The notes below the pieces were generated by a model, which saw only the letters and a list, made by a program, of their open reading frames with translations, did no database searches and was not told the origin of the DNA. A program made the translations under genes and the position numbers. A stretch of 64,000 bases of DNA, taken from contig NZ_LDVZ01000003.1 in assembly GCF_001276515.1 (NCBI RefSeq), positions 1 to 64,000 on the forward strand, written 5' to 3'. The stretch is from Haemophilus sp. C1 (GTDB lineage: Bacteria; Pseudomonadota; Gammaproteobacteria; Enterobacterales; Pasteurellaceae). Below are positions 1 to 9,938 of the stretch, one piece after another. Position 1 is the stretch's first letter; every line of letters begins with the position of its first letter.

Positions 1-1450
<1,450 letters not shown>

Positions 1451-1612
1451 TTACTTTTTTCGTTGAAATGAAAATGACTTTATTCTAGCGTGCTTTATTC
1501 AAATAAACCAGTTAAAAGCCAAGGGAAAAGCGAGATTCTGAAAATAAAGCAAAAATAAACCGCACTTTGTGTTAGAATCCACACCTCATTTAGTCTGAAT
1601 TTTAGGTAAATT

Positions 1613-2377
1613 ATGAGAAAATTTATTCTTTCTTTTCTGTTTATGCTTATCGGTGGTGGACTTGGTTTTGCGGGGGCGCATTTTCACCCGACAAAATGGC
1701 AGGTTAGCGCGCAATTTGAAGCGCCAAAAATGAATGAATTGGGTAATTATTTTTCTCTTTTTTCTACATATAGTTTAGTTAGCGGTGATGCTGATGCCGT
1801 TGATATGGTAAAAATTGAGCGTAAGGCGACAGATTCTGCGTATCATGAATTTACAAAAATTCTTAATTCACCTGCTCAATTAATGGCTTTTTTAAATCAA
1901 TCTGATTTTGTGAAAGCGAGAGCTAAAGTTGAAAATCAAACCGTTCAGCAAATTGCCTCACATTTTAAATTTTCCCAAGAAAATAATCTTGATCAATTCA
2001 TCCTGTCTTCTTTTGATCGTGAAGAAGTGGATCAACTTTTTGTGGAATACATTCGTTATGTGAATAATCAAGCGCGCCAAACATTAAATAATGAATTGAT
2101 TACAAAATGGAAATCGTTATTTGAACAAGTGAAAAATGCAGCGGACGCTAAAATTGACGTTTCTTGGGAAAACAAATTGAAAATGATGCAATCTGTTCAA
2201 CCGTTAGATAATAATTTGGTGGCATTTCATTTTGTTCAACAGCCTAATCTTGTAATGGCAGAGAAACCTTATGTTATCTCAACGGGTATTGGTGCTGGCT
2301 TTGGAATTATGCTTAGTTTGTTAGCTATGTTGGTTTTAGGTGCAGGAAGAAATAAAAAGGTAAATGAGCAAAAATAA
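1613..2377 (+). CDS. Wzz/chain-length-determinant-like membrane protein
   Basis: A 254-residue inner-membrane protein with one hydrophobic segment at each end (about residues 5-24 and 222-244) and a periplasmic, partly helical middle. This two-transmembrane layout and the sequence around HPTKWQVSAQFEAPKMNELG match polysaccharide co-polymerases (Wzz family), which set the length of O-antigen or related polymers. The middle is shorter than in enterobacterial WzzB (about 325 residues). No polysaccharide genes lie nearby, and Haemophilus lipooligosaccharide generally lacks O-antigen, so the substrate is unclear. Family assignment is moderately confident; function is inference. Confidence 0.7.
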   Translation: MRKFILSFLFMLIGGGLGFAGAHFHPTKWQVSAQFEAPKMNELGNYFSLFSTYSLVSGDADAVDMVKIERKATDSAYHEFTKILNSPAQLMAFLNQSDFVKARAKVENQTVQQIASHFKFSQENNLDQFILSSFDREEVDQLFVEYIRYVNNQARQTLNNELITKWKSLFEQVKNAADAKIDVSWENKLKMMQSVQPLDNNLVAFHFVQQPNLVMAEKPYVISTGIGAGFGIMLSLLAMLVLGAGRNKKVNEQK

Positions 2378-2491
2378 TTCGTTCAGAATAAATTTTTGTG
2401 ATCGCGGTCAAATTTTTAAGATTGAATTTTGTTTCTTTGTAAAGAAAAGCGTAAACTCAAGATCGATTTTAACTAACACAGGAGCGATTTT

Positions 2492-2710
2492 ATGTTTCCA
2501 GAATACAGGGAATTAATCACCAAACTTAAAAGTAATGATGCTTATTTTGATCGTCTTTTTGAAAAGCATAACGAATTAGATCATGAAATTAAGAATATGC
2601 AGGAAAACATTCAGCTCGCTACTCATATGGAAATTGAGGCTTTGAAAAAAGAAAAATTACGGATTAAAGATGAGCTTTATGAATACCTCAAGAAAAAATC
2701 ACAAGAATAG
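2492..2710 (+). CDS. YdcH family (DUF465) small coiled-coil protein
   Basis: A 72-residue, highly charged, all-helical protein. The opening MFPEYRELITKLK, the segment DAYFDRLFEKHNELDHEI and the EALKKEKLRIKDEL tail are typical of the YdcH/DUF465 family of small bacterial proteins, whose function is poorly defined. It has no signal peptide, so it should be cytosolic. A ribosome-binding site (AGGAG at 2480-2484) precedes the ATG, and a strong terminator follows, so it is probably its own transcription unit or the end of one with the Wzz-like gene. Confidence 0.8.
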   Translation: MFPEYRELITKLKSNDAYFDRLFEKHNELDHEIKNMQENIQLATHMEIEALKKEKLRIKDELYEYLKKKSQE

Positions 2711-2713
2711 TAG

Positions 2714-2739
2714 AAAGCCGACAAAATGTCGGCTTTTTT
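2714..2739. terminator. Bidirectional terminator between YdcH-like and YjjB-like genes
   Basis: AAGCCGACA and TGTCGGCTT pair around a three-base loop and are followed by a T-run. It lies between convergent genes. Confidence 0.9.
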
Positions 2740-2756
2740 GTTGCACTGTTTTAAGG

Positions 2757-3236
2757 TTACACCACGGGTTTTTGTCGATAAAACAATAATCCTGGTAAAG
2801 CTAATCCAAATACAATCGCACCTAAGATAAAACTGGTATTAATAAAGGAGCTAATCATTTGTTCAAATAAAGCATCAGAAAAACCAAAATGATGGATTTG
2901 TACCATTGAAATCATTGCTTTATAAGCATGAACACCGGGGATCATAGGGATAATTGCGGCAACGGTGAAGGCTTTGGGATGGGCTAAATAACGATGGGAA
3001 AGATGCACGCCTAAAAATCCAATTACGCAAGTGGCAAAGAAGGTGGCAAATACAATAGGCATATTAATATGCAGTAATAATGTGCGTGTCACATGCCCAA
3101 GTGCGGCTAAAATTGCGCAATATTTTAAGGCTTTTGGCGGCACATTAAATACTAAAGCAAAGCCCACTGCTGGAATCGCGGCAAATAACATATCATCGAG
3201 TAATTTCAAGATAAATATTGTGATATCTAATAACAT
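2757..3236 (-). CDS. YjjB-like subunit of a threonine/serine (succinate) exporter
   Basis: A 159-residue polytopic membrane protein with about four to five hydrophobic segments, matching the ThrE_2 half of the ThrE family. In E. coli YjjB works with YjjP, and the pair has been linked to succinate export. Here it starts two bases after the end of the YjjP-like gene, so the two are co-transcribed and probably form one transporter. The conserved region around AIIPMIPGVHAYKAM supports the call. Actual substrate in Haemophilus is not visible from sequence. Confidence 0.85.
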   Translation of the reverse strand: MLLDITIFILKLLDDMLFAAIPAVGFALVFNVPPKALKYCAILAALGHVTRTLLLHINMPIVFATFFATCVIGFLGVHLSHRYLAHPKAFTVAAIIPMIPGVHAYKAMISMVQIHHFGFSDALFEQMISSFINTSFILGAIVFGLALPGLLFYRQKPVV

Positions 3237-3237
3237 T

Positions 3238-4008
3238 TTAATGCCCCCAAGTTGTAATATGTAATAGGCTTAATGCGAATACAATGCCAAGACATGCGCC
3301 AAAAGTGAGAATAGTCGCAATCGTCCAACGGCCTAATCCCATATTCACATAACCTTTTAATATATCCGCCAAAGAATTAATTAGAGGAAACCCTGGCACA
3401 AGTAATAAAACACTAGATGCTAAGGCAATTTGAGGATCGTTACCTAAGTTATATTTTAAGCTCACGCCAGAAATCAGCGAGGCGACAAAAGAGGTGATGG
3501 AAAAGACGATAAGGGGATTATAGTGCCGTTTAGAAAATTCTTGTCGCACAAACATGGCGATGGCTGCCGCCACAAAGGTGATGCCACAAATCACCCCGTC
3601 TCCGCCAGATAAATGGGCGAATGCTGCACAAGATAAGCCAATCATAAACACCACTAACCATCGGTTGTATTTAAGCGGTTTTAATTGATCCAGTTTTTTT
3701 TGTGCGATTTCTAAGTCATACAAATGGTGTTCAACGGCAATCACAATGCGCTGAACATCAGTGACCATTTGCATATTAATGCCTTTATCTGTATTTTTTC
3801 GTGCGGTGGTGATGCAATGATTATCTGATAAGGTCGTCAGCACCACTGCATTTGCCGTGAGCGCACATTCCACGCTTTCTACACCAAGTGCTACGCCTAA
3901 ACGCTGCGCCATTTGCACTACCACAGTGCTTTCTGCCCCATGTTGTAACAAGAGCAGTGCCGTTTGTACGCACACGCGAGTCACCTCACGTTGATATTCG
4001 TGTTCCAT
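3238..4008 (-). CDS. YjjP-like subunit of a threonine/serine (succinate) exporter
   Basis: A 256-residue protein with a soluble N-terminal half of about 120 residues and a membrane C-terminal half of about five segments, the normal layout of the YjjP/ThrE family. The soluble part carries QTALLLLQHGAESTVVVQMA, a family hallmark, and the membrane part carries LLLVPGFPLINSLADIL. It begins at ATG 4008, divergent from the haem receptor gene. It probably forms a two-protein exporter with the YjjB-like product. Confidence 0.85.
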   Translation of the reverse strand: MEHEYQREVTRVCVQTALLLLQHGAESTVVVQMAQRLGVALGVESVECALTANAVVLTTLSDNHCITTARKNTDKGINMQMVTDVQRIVIAVEHHLYDLEIAQKKLDQLKPLKYNRWLVVFMIGLSCAAFAHLSGGDGVICGITFVAAAIAMFVRQEFSKRHYNPLIVFSITSFVASLISGVSLKYNLGNDPQIALASSVLLLVPGFPLINSLADILKGYVNMGLGRWTIATILTFGACLGIVFALSLLHITTWGH

Positions 4009-4123
4009 ATCTTTCTTCTTCTATCAAAATATACCTAGAAAGAATTATAAAAATGTTTTCTGAAAAATGCGCAAAAAAGAACCGCACTTGTGATTTAAGT
4101 CAAAACTTTTTAGTGAAAAATTT

Positions 4124-4139
4124 TGTTACATCGATCACA
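4124..4139. promoter_or_regulatory. Candidate CRP-cAMP binding site
   Basis: TGTTA-N6-TCACA matches the CRP consensus TGTGA-N6-TCACA at 9 of 10 positions. Its centre (4131.5) lies about 60 bases upstream of the start site predicted from the -10 at 4180-4185, which is a classical class I activator position. Prediction only. Confidence 0.55.
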
Positions 4140-4156
4140 AAATAAACAATTTTTCT

Positions 4157-4185
4157 TTGCTGATATAAAAAAATAGGACTAGTAT
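4157..4185 (+). promoter_or_regulatory. Candidate promoter of the TonB receptor gene
   Basis: TTGCTG at 4157-4162 and TAGTAT at 4180-4185 are separated by 17 bases. Both hexamers are imperfect, which would fit an activator-dependent promoter with the CRP-like site upstream. Confidence 0.45.
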
Positions 4186-4190
4186 TTAAA

Positions 4191-4205
4191 TGATAATTGT
4201 TATCG
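4191..4205. promoter_or_regulatory. Fur box upstream of the TonB receptor
   Basis: TGATAAT-T-GTTATCG fits the 7-1-7 Fur consensus TGATAAT-N-ATTATCA with two mismatches. It sits over the predicted transcription start, so iron-loaded Fur would block the promoter. It overlaps the TTG at 4197, which argues that translation starts further downstream. Confidence 0.8.
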
Positions 4206-4226
4206 TTAAATATGGAGATTAAAAAA

Positions 4227-7200
4227 ATGAAAAATAAATTTTCCTTTATACTATGCCCTCTCGCCTTGCTTATTCATCAAACTATCTATGCTTCCCCACA
4301 AATAAATCAGCTTGATACGATCTCTGTTTTGGGTACTTCTGAAAGTAAAGCCGAAGCAGGTAAAGATAAAATGTTTTCAGAAAACCAAGTAACTGAATAT
4401 AAAAGCAAAAAAGAAATTGAAACTTACAAAGGTCATTCTGTAGCGGATTTATTAACAGGCACAACGGGCGTATATAGTGGTGATGCACGCAATAGCGGTG
4501 CATTGGATCCTAATATTCGTGGAGTACAGGGACAAGGTCGAATTCCCGTTTTAGTTGATGGCACAGAACAAGCGATCACTGTTTGGCGTGGTTTTGCGGG
4601 GGTGAGCAACCGTAACTATCTTGATCCATTTTTAATTAGCAGTGTCACTGTTGAAAAAGGCCCAAATTTAAACCGCACTTTAGATAGTGGCGCAGCGGGC
4701 ACTATTCGTTTAAGCACATTAGAACCTGATGACATTATTAAAAAAGGTGAAAAATTTGGTATCGAATTTAAAGCTGAAACAGCTAACAATTCTATTAAGC
4801 AACGTGGTTATCCTATTCCTGTTGGTCAAGATTTCCGAAAACTCGATCATCCTGAAGATATGGGGTTAGGTGCTATTTCAGCTTATTTTAGAACATCCGA
4901 TCGTTATCCTGCGCGTGCCAAAGGACGCAATAAATTTTTTAATGATAATGCCTATCGACTAGCTATAGCAACAAAAGATGAGCATTTTGAAGGATTATTT
5001 GCTTATGCTTATCGTAACAAAGGCAATTATTTTTCTGGTGGAAAGGGTGGTCATAATTATGGTGAGGGAAAAACTTTAGATGAATACGCAAAGGCCCATG
5101 ATATTAATCCTGATTATTATCGAAGTGATGATCCTTATATTCCCTGGATAGCGATTGTTTATCATCCGAAAAAAGAAGTCCCAAATACGTCTTTTGAATC
5201 CGAGTCCTATTTAGGCAAAGCCACAATTAAATTTAATGATCATACAAAATGGAAATTTGGTTTGCGCCATAGCGATATGCATTATGGTGAGATAATGCCT
5301 TCTCGTTTATGGCAAACCAGCTATCAACAAGGCACAGTTCTACAATGGCCGCTTGCCAATGTAAAACAAACCGCAGTGAATACAGATTTTGAATATAACC
5401 CTGAAAATAATAAATGGGTGAATTTGCGCCTTGGAGCCTATGCTGTATTTAATCATGCCAAAACCAATACTTCAGGCGGAAGCCCTTCCGATATTATTTT
5501 TGATGATATGGGATTTAATTCTGTAGGAACTGATCTTGTTGCACCTGAAATTAAACAACCAGGGGAAGAAGGTTATGAAAAATATTTAATAGATAAAGCC
5601 GAATATATAAAACAAATGCGTAAAAAATGGAAAGAATACGCTAATTCCAATGATAAAACACCAAATATTAAGGGGGGTTTTTGATACCAAAGAAGCGCAA
5701 GCACAATGGTCAAAAGATAATCACTATGGTGTTTATGCCAGCAACCGTTTTGAAGTTACTCCAAAATTAAATTTTGATGTAATGAGTAATTACAAATGGG
5801 AGAATCTAAATTCTGAAAATGAATTTACTAAAAACACGCCACTTGCAAACGAGGTATGTGGTGGCTGGGTTGGTGGCGGTAAGAAGAACAGTAAAATATA
5901 TTGCCCTAGTTGGGATTATTATATGAGTGGCGAACGTCACGGAAAACGTAAAGAATTAAATGTAGGCTTTAATTTCCAATATAGCCCTGTGGATTGGTTA
6001 GTGTTAGATGCAGGCGCGAAATATACTCATTATAAATCTCGTGATGATGGATTAAGAAAACAAATTCAAGATAAACAAAGGGAAGAAGTATTTTATCCTG
6101 CCGCTTTAGAATTAAGTTATTATGGTTTTGTGAAATTAGACGATGAGATAAGAAAGAGACTAAATACTTATAAAATAGCAAGCAATAAGAAACTAGAATA
6201 TGAAGATGAATTTGAAGCAAAGAATCCACCACCTGATGATGACAGTGCTTATGACAATTGGCTTAATGAAATGGAAAAATATGTTGATAAAAAATTAGAA
6301 AAAGAGAATTTACATAGACCTACAGAAGAAGATCATGCGATCGATAAAGCAGTAAGAAATTCTGAGCCTATATACAGAAGTATATTCTTTGAGAGAGATG
6401 AATATGGAAACTTTAACTTTAATGAATCTACTATAAACAAGTATTTCCCAAAAGATAAACTTGATGAAGAAATATATAATAAAGATACAGGAAAAATGGA
6501 AAAAGTTATAAAAAATATTACTCTTTCATCAACTTTGGTTAAGAAAAATCCAACACCTGAACAATGGGAAAGAATGAAAAAGGCAAAACGAAGTGCTCAT
6601 GCTTGGTCTCCATCTTTGGGGATAACTATTTTAGTGAAAGATAATATTCGTTTATATGCTCGTTATACTGAGACTAAAAGAATGCCAAGTATTTTTGAAG
6701 ATACAATTGGCTATTCAATTATAGAACTCCATCCATTCTATAAGCGAAAACCAGAACATAGTAAAAATATTGAAGTAGGTTATGTACAAGATTTACGCAA
6801 CTTATTATCTAACGCTCGTCGTGCAGATATTCGTTTAAATTATTTTCATAATTTAACTAAAAATGTATTTGATCGAGATATAAATTATGAACTAAAACAA
6901 TTTGACAAACGAATTTTATCTGGGTTGGAATTACAAGCTCGTTATGATCAAGGAAATTTCTTTGCTAATTTAGGTGTAGTTTATAATCTAAAAAATAAAT
7001 TTTGTGATAAAAACTCTACTATTTTAGATAGAGGAGGTTGGGATTATAACGGACTTACAGGAAAAAGAACTAGAGCATTTCCTGAATGTGTAAATGGTGG
7101 TAATAATAATGGATATTTAAAACATACAATTGCACCAAAATATTCTATTACTGCAAATTTAGGTATTCGAGCATTTGATGAGCGCTTAGAATTAGGTACT

Positions 7201-7461
7201 CGCTGGCTTTATCATTCTCAAGTAAAAGACAGCCGTGCAAAATCATTAAGAGATGCGGGCTTCTTAGGAAGCTCTGAAACCAATCGCTGGAATCCAGTAT
7301 TAGTGGTTGATGCTTATGCTTCCTATAAAGTAAATGAAAACCTTCAATTAGAATTGGTGGGAACAAATATTACTGATCGTTATTATCTTGATCCACTCAC
7401 ACGTTCTAGTATGCCTGCACCAGGAAGAACGATCAAATTAGGTTTCACCGCAAAATTTTAA
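4227..7461 (+). pseudogene. TonB-dependent haem/hemophilin receptor, interrupted by a +1 frameshift
   Basis: Outer-membrane TonB-dependent receptor. The best start is ATG 4227 (GGAG nine bases upstream), giving a signal peptide ending ...TIYA, a TonB box (DTISVLG), a plug domain and a 22-strand barrel ending in a terminal Phe (KLGFTAKF). The first frame stops at TGA 5682-5684, and the rest continues in another frame to TAA 7459-7461. Removing one G from the G6 run at 5672-5677 rejoins the halves (NIKG-VFDTKEAQ) into about 1,077 residues. The middle carries a long, acidic and lysine-rich loop insertion, probably extracellular. Position directly before hemophilin suggests it is the cognate receptor; it also resembles the Haemophilus Hup class. 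The frameshift may be real, slippage-prone or a sequencing error. Confidence 0.85.
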
Positions 7462-7462
7462 A

Positions 7463-7477
7463 TGAAAATAATTATCA
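7463..7477. promoter_or_regulatory. Second Fur box, upstream of hemophilin
   Basis: TGAAAAT-A-ATTATCA matches the 7-1-7 Fur consensus at 13 of 14 informative positions. It lies right after the receptor stop codon. A possible -10 (TATGAT, 7493-7498) follows, which suggests hemophilin has its own iron-repressed promoter. Confidence 0.75.
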
Positions 7478-7507
7478 TATTCGTTTTTGTGATATGATGA
7501 CTTTGGC

Positions 7508-7528
7508 TCAAGACGATTAATGTCTTGA
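7508..7528 (+). promoter_or_regulatory. Hairpin in the hemophilin leader
   Basis: TCAAGAC and GTCTTGA form a perfect 7-bp stem around a 7-base loop, followed by TTTTAT. It could be a weak terminator for the receptor transcript, or a 5' stem-loop on the hemophilin mRNA if transcription starts near 7505. Confidence 0.55.
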
Positions 7529-7560
7529 TTTTATAAACCTTCTATAATAAGGAAATTATT

Positions 7561-8379
7561 ATGAAAAAACTAAGTAAAATTGCAGTAGCAGTAATGGCTT
7601 GTGGGGTTGTTGGTTTTACACAAGCGCAGGTAGTGGGAAATGTATCAACTGATACAAATCAAACTCGATATATAAAAATCAAGGCAGGAGAAAAAGATGG
7701 AAAGGCTGGCGTTGAAATATATGACAGTAGTATTCCTAATGATCCCGCTGTCTTAAGTAAAACAGCAAATAATAAAGGTCAATCAATGGCTTTAATGGCT
7801 GAGCGTGCAGACAAATGGATTTCGCATATTACTGGCGTTGCTAAAAAAGATTCCAATGGCGTAGTTGTGGCAAAATTATACAAAATGCCTAAATTGACTT
7901 TAATTATGCCAGATCATACTGGGTTAGGAAGATTGTCCTTTAAACAAGTTGGTAATCTAGATACCTACTATGGTGAATGGGAAAATGTGAGTGGTCAAAC
8001 TACCCAAGAAAAAAATGTCAGTGTTTATTATGCTGGTTCTAATCCGACAAAACGTTTACCAAAAGGTAAAGCTGTTTATCAAGTTAAAGGTATTAATCAA
8101 TATAATGACTTCAATAGGGCACTAATGACAGGTAAATTCAATGTTGATTTTGATGCTGGAACTATTGAGGGTTCTCTATCTAAACCTGATTTAAAACTCT
8201 CTATTCAAAGCCAAATCAATAAATCTAAAGCCACTTTTGAGGGTGAAGCTACAGCAGAAGGTATCACTGGTAAATCAGAAGGTCGTTTCTATGGTGCTAA
8301 AGCTGAAGGCTTGGCAGGTATGGCAACCTTTGCTTCAAAACCTGAATACAACACAGCCTTTGGCGGTACTAAAAATTAA
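7561..8379 (+). CDS. hpl: Hemophilin-like secreted haem-binding protein (hemophore)
   Basis: A 272-residue protein with a cleavable signal peptide ending TQAQ (about residues 1-22), no lipobox, and a C-terminal small beta-barrel 'handle' region ending GRFYGAKAEGLAGMATFASK, typical of cargo of Slam translocons. I recognise it as hemophilin, the haem-binding protein of H. haemolyticus reported to inhibit non-typeable H. influenzae by sequestering haem. The published protein uses a single histidine ligand, which I recall as His119; this sequence has only two histidines, His89 and His119 (MPDHT). It has its own Fur box and is followed by a Slam-like gene. Recognition is from memory, not a search. 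Confidence 0.85.
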   Translation: MKKLSKIAVAVMACGVVGFTQAQVVGNVSTDTNQTRYIKIKAGEKDGKAGVEIYDSSIPNDPAVLSKTANNKGQSMALMAERADKWISHITGVAKKDSNGVVVAKLYKMPKLTLIMPDHTGLGRLSFKQVGNLDTYYGEWENVSGQTTQEKNVSVYYAGSNPTKRLPKGKAVYQVKGINQYNDFNRALMTGKFNVDFDAGTIEGSLSKPDLKLSIQSQINKSKATFEGEATAEGITGKSEGRFYGAKAEGLAGMATFASKPEYNTAFGGTKN

Positions 8380-8392
8380 GTTTAATAAACAA

Positions 8393-8414
8393 AAGGCTTG
8401 CGAAAGCAAGCCTT
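8393..8414 (+). promoter_or_regulatory. Strong GNRA hairpin between hemophilin and Slam genes
   Basis: AAGGCTTGC-GAAA-GCAAGCCTT is a perfect 9-bp stem with a GAAA tetraloop. It is not followed by a T-run, so it looks like an mRNA-stabilising or processing element, or an attenuator, rather than a full terminator. It sits 13 bases after the hemophilin stop. Confidence 0.8.
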
Positions 8415-8433
8415 ATTGTAAACAGGATGTTTT

Positions 8434-9873
8434 ATGTCGAAATTCCCTTTTATTTTTCTTTTTATTCCTTTTTTGGTTCTTGCCGAAAATCAAGAAAAAG
8501 ATTTCCGCTTACAGCAACAATCTCAATTAAATCAACAACGACAAGAACAACAATTTATTCAACAAGATAAATTCTTTACTACATTAACAATAAACAACCA
8601 AGAATTTAAGGTGAGTGATAATATAGAAGAAATAATGACCGCTCTTTTTCTCGCGATTAATCACAAACAAACGAATGATATTGAACATTTATTAATCCGT
8701 TATAAACAATTTCCACAAGCAGAACGAGGAATGATTTTATTTGCAGAAGCGAATATTGCATTTAATCAAGGAAATACCAAAAAAGCCATTCAACTTTACG
8801 AGCAACTTGTTCAACAAGAACCTGATTTCACACGCGGAAAATTAGATTTAGCTAAACTCTATTTTCTAAACTGGCAAAACAATCAATCTAAAATTCTTTT
8901 TAATCAGATAGCATTGCCGCAACAACCAAATGTAATGGCACGTGTAAACCAATATTTATCACAACTTGATTATCGCCAATCGTGGCAAGGATCTTTTTCT
9001 TTTGGCACAATTTATAATTCTAATTTAAATCAATCTGGTAATGAAACTAGTAAAGAAATTGTCGAAAATCCTTATCTTGGTACATTAGAATTTACACGAA
9101 CTAGACCAACTATTCAAAAAAGCACAGGATTTAGTTATGAAGCGGTATTAAATAAATATACTGAAATATTAAATAATCAAGGTATTATTTTTAAAGGATT
9201 AGCTTATGGTGAGTTTTATCCGAAAAAATCAGAATTTACTGAACATAATATTTCACTTGGATTAGGATACCGTTTTAAAGATCAAAAAAATCAATTAGAT
9301 CTCTATCCTTTAGTTGAAAAAACAAGAGCCTATCACCATTGGTATAGCGAAAGAAAAGGGTTTAATATCTCTTATTCAACGATTTTAAATCCGAATTTAT
9401 ACTTTTCTTTGCAAACAGAATATAAATGGGAAAAATATCAAGATCGTAATTTATCTTATCAAGATGGAAAAATTCTCTCTTTCTTTTCTACTTTAGTTTA
9501 TAGCTTACCAAATGATTGGATTTTATTTGGTGGATTGGATTATGCGAAAAAGTTTTCAACAGAATCAAAAATTGATCAATATGCTAGAAAGGGGATTAGA
9601 ATAGGTATTAATAAAAGTTTTGAAAGCGGAATTGATATTACTGCGCAAGGTATTTTTAGAAAAATAGATTATCAAGATTATAATGCTCTTTTAGGAAAAA
9701 CAAGAAAAGACAATGAACAAAAATATTTGTTTACCTTTGCTATTCCTAAATTCAAATTTTACGATATTGTGCCTAGTATCAATTTTATTCATACAAATCA
9801 TCAGAGTAACGTAGAAATGTTATATCGCTATAAACAGAATGAAGTGGTATTGAAATTTGAAAAAAACTTTTAA
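8434..9873 (+). CDS. Slam-family outer-membrane translocon (type XI secretion)
   Basis: A 479-residue outer-membrane protein with a signal peptide ending VLA (about residues 1-18), a Gln-rich linker, a periplasmic TPR-like helical domain (about 60-185; see NQGNTKKAIQLYEQLVQQEP) and a C-terminal barrel of about 290 residues ending in Phe. This is the Slam / DUF560 architecture that moves surface lipoproteins or hemophores across the outer membrane. Slam proteins are usually encoded next to their cargo, here hemophilin, 54 bases upstream. A ribosome-binding site (AGGA) precedes ATG 8434. The cargo assignment is inference from neighbourhood and from the known hemophilin/HphA systems. Confidence 0.85.
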   Translation: MSKFPFIFLFIPFLVLAENQEKDFRLQQQSQLNQQRQEQQFIQQDKFFTTLTINNQEFKVSDNIEEIMTALFLAINHKQTNDIEHLLIRYKQFPQAERGMILFAEANIAFNQGNTKKAIQLYEQLVQQEPDFTRGKLDLAKLYFLNWQNNQSKILFNQIALPQQPNVMARVNQYLSQLDYRQSWQGSFSFGTIYNSNLNQSGNETSKEIVENPYLGTLEFTRTRPTIQKSTGFSYEAVLNKYTEILNNQGIIFKGLAYGEFYPKKSEFTEHNISLGLGYRFKDQKNQLDLYPLVEKTRAYHHWYSERKGFNISYSTILNPNLYFSLQTEYKWEKYQDRNLSYQDGKILSFFSTLVYSLPNDWILFGGLDYAKKFSTESKIDQYARKGIRIGINKSFESGIDITAQGIFRKIDYQDYNALLGKTRKDNEQKYLFTFAIPKFKFYDIVPSINFIHTNHQSNVEMLYRYKQNEVVLKFEKNF

Positions 9874-9879
9874 AAACAA

Positions 9880-9916
9880 ACCGCACTTTGAGAGATATTT
9901 AACTCTAAGTGCGGTT
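9880..9916. terminator. Inverted uptake-sequence pair between convergent genes
   Basis: ACCGCACTT at 9880-9888 and AAGTGCGGT at 9907-9915 are inverted copies of the Haemophilus uptake word and form a stem between the Slam gene and the convergent CBS-domain gene. Confidence 0.75.
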
Positions 9917-9938
9917 CAATTTGGCGGAGTTTTTATGA

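Noticed and set aside
4197..4226. Upstream TTG/ATG starts for the TonB receptor (4197, 4212)
   Set aside because: The Fur box and the predicted transcription start cover 4191-4205, and the signal peptide and ribosome-binding site fit ATG 4227.
8237..8530. Frame of 97 codons bridging hemophilin and Slam
   Set aside because: It runs out of frame across the hemophilin end and the intergenic hairpin, with no start signal of its own.
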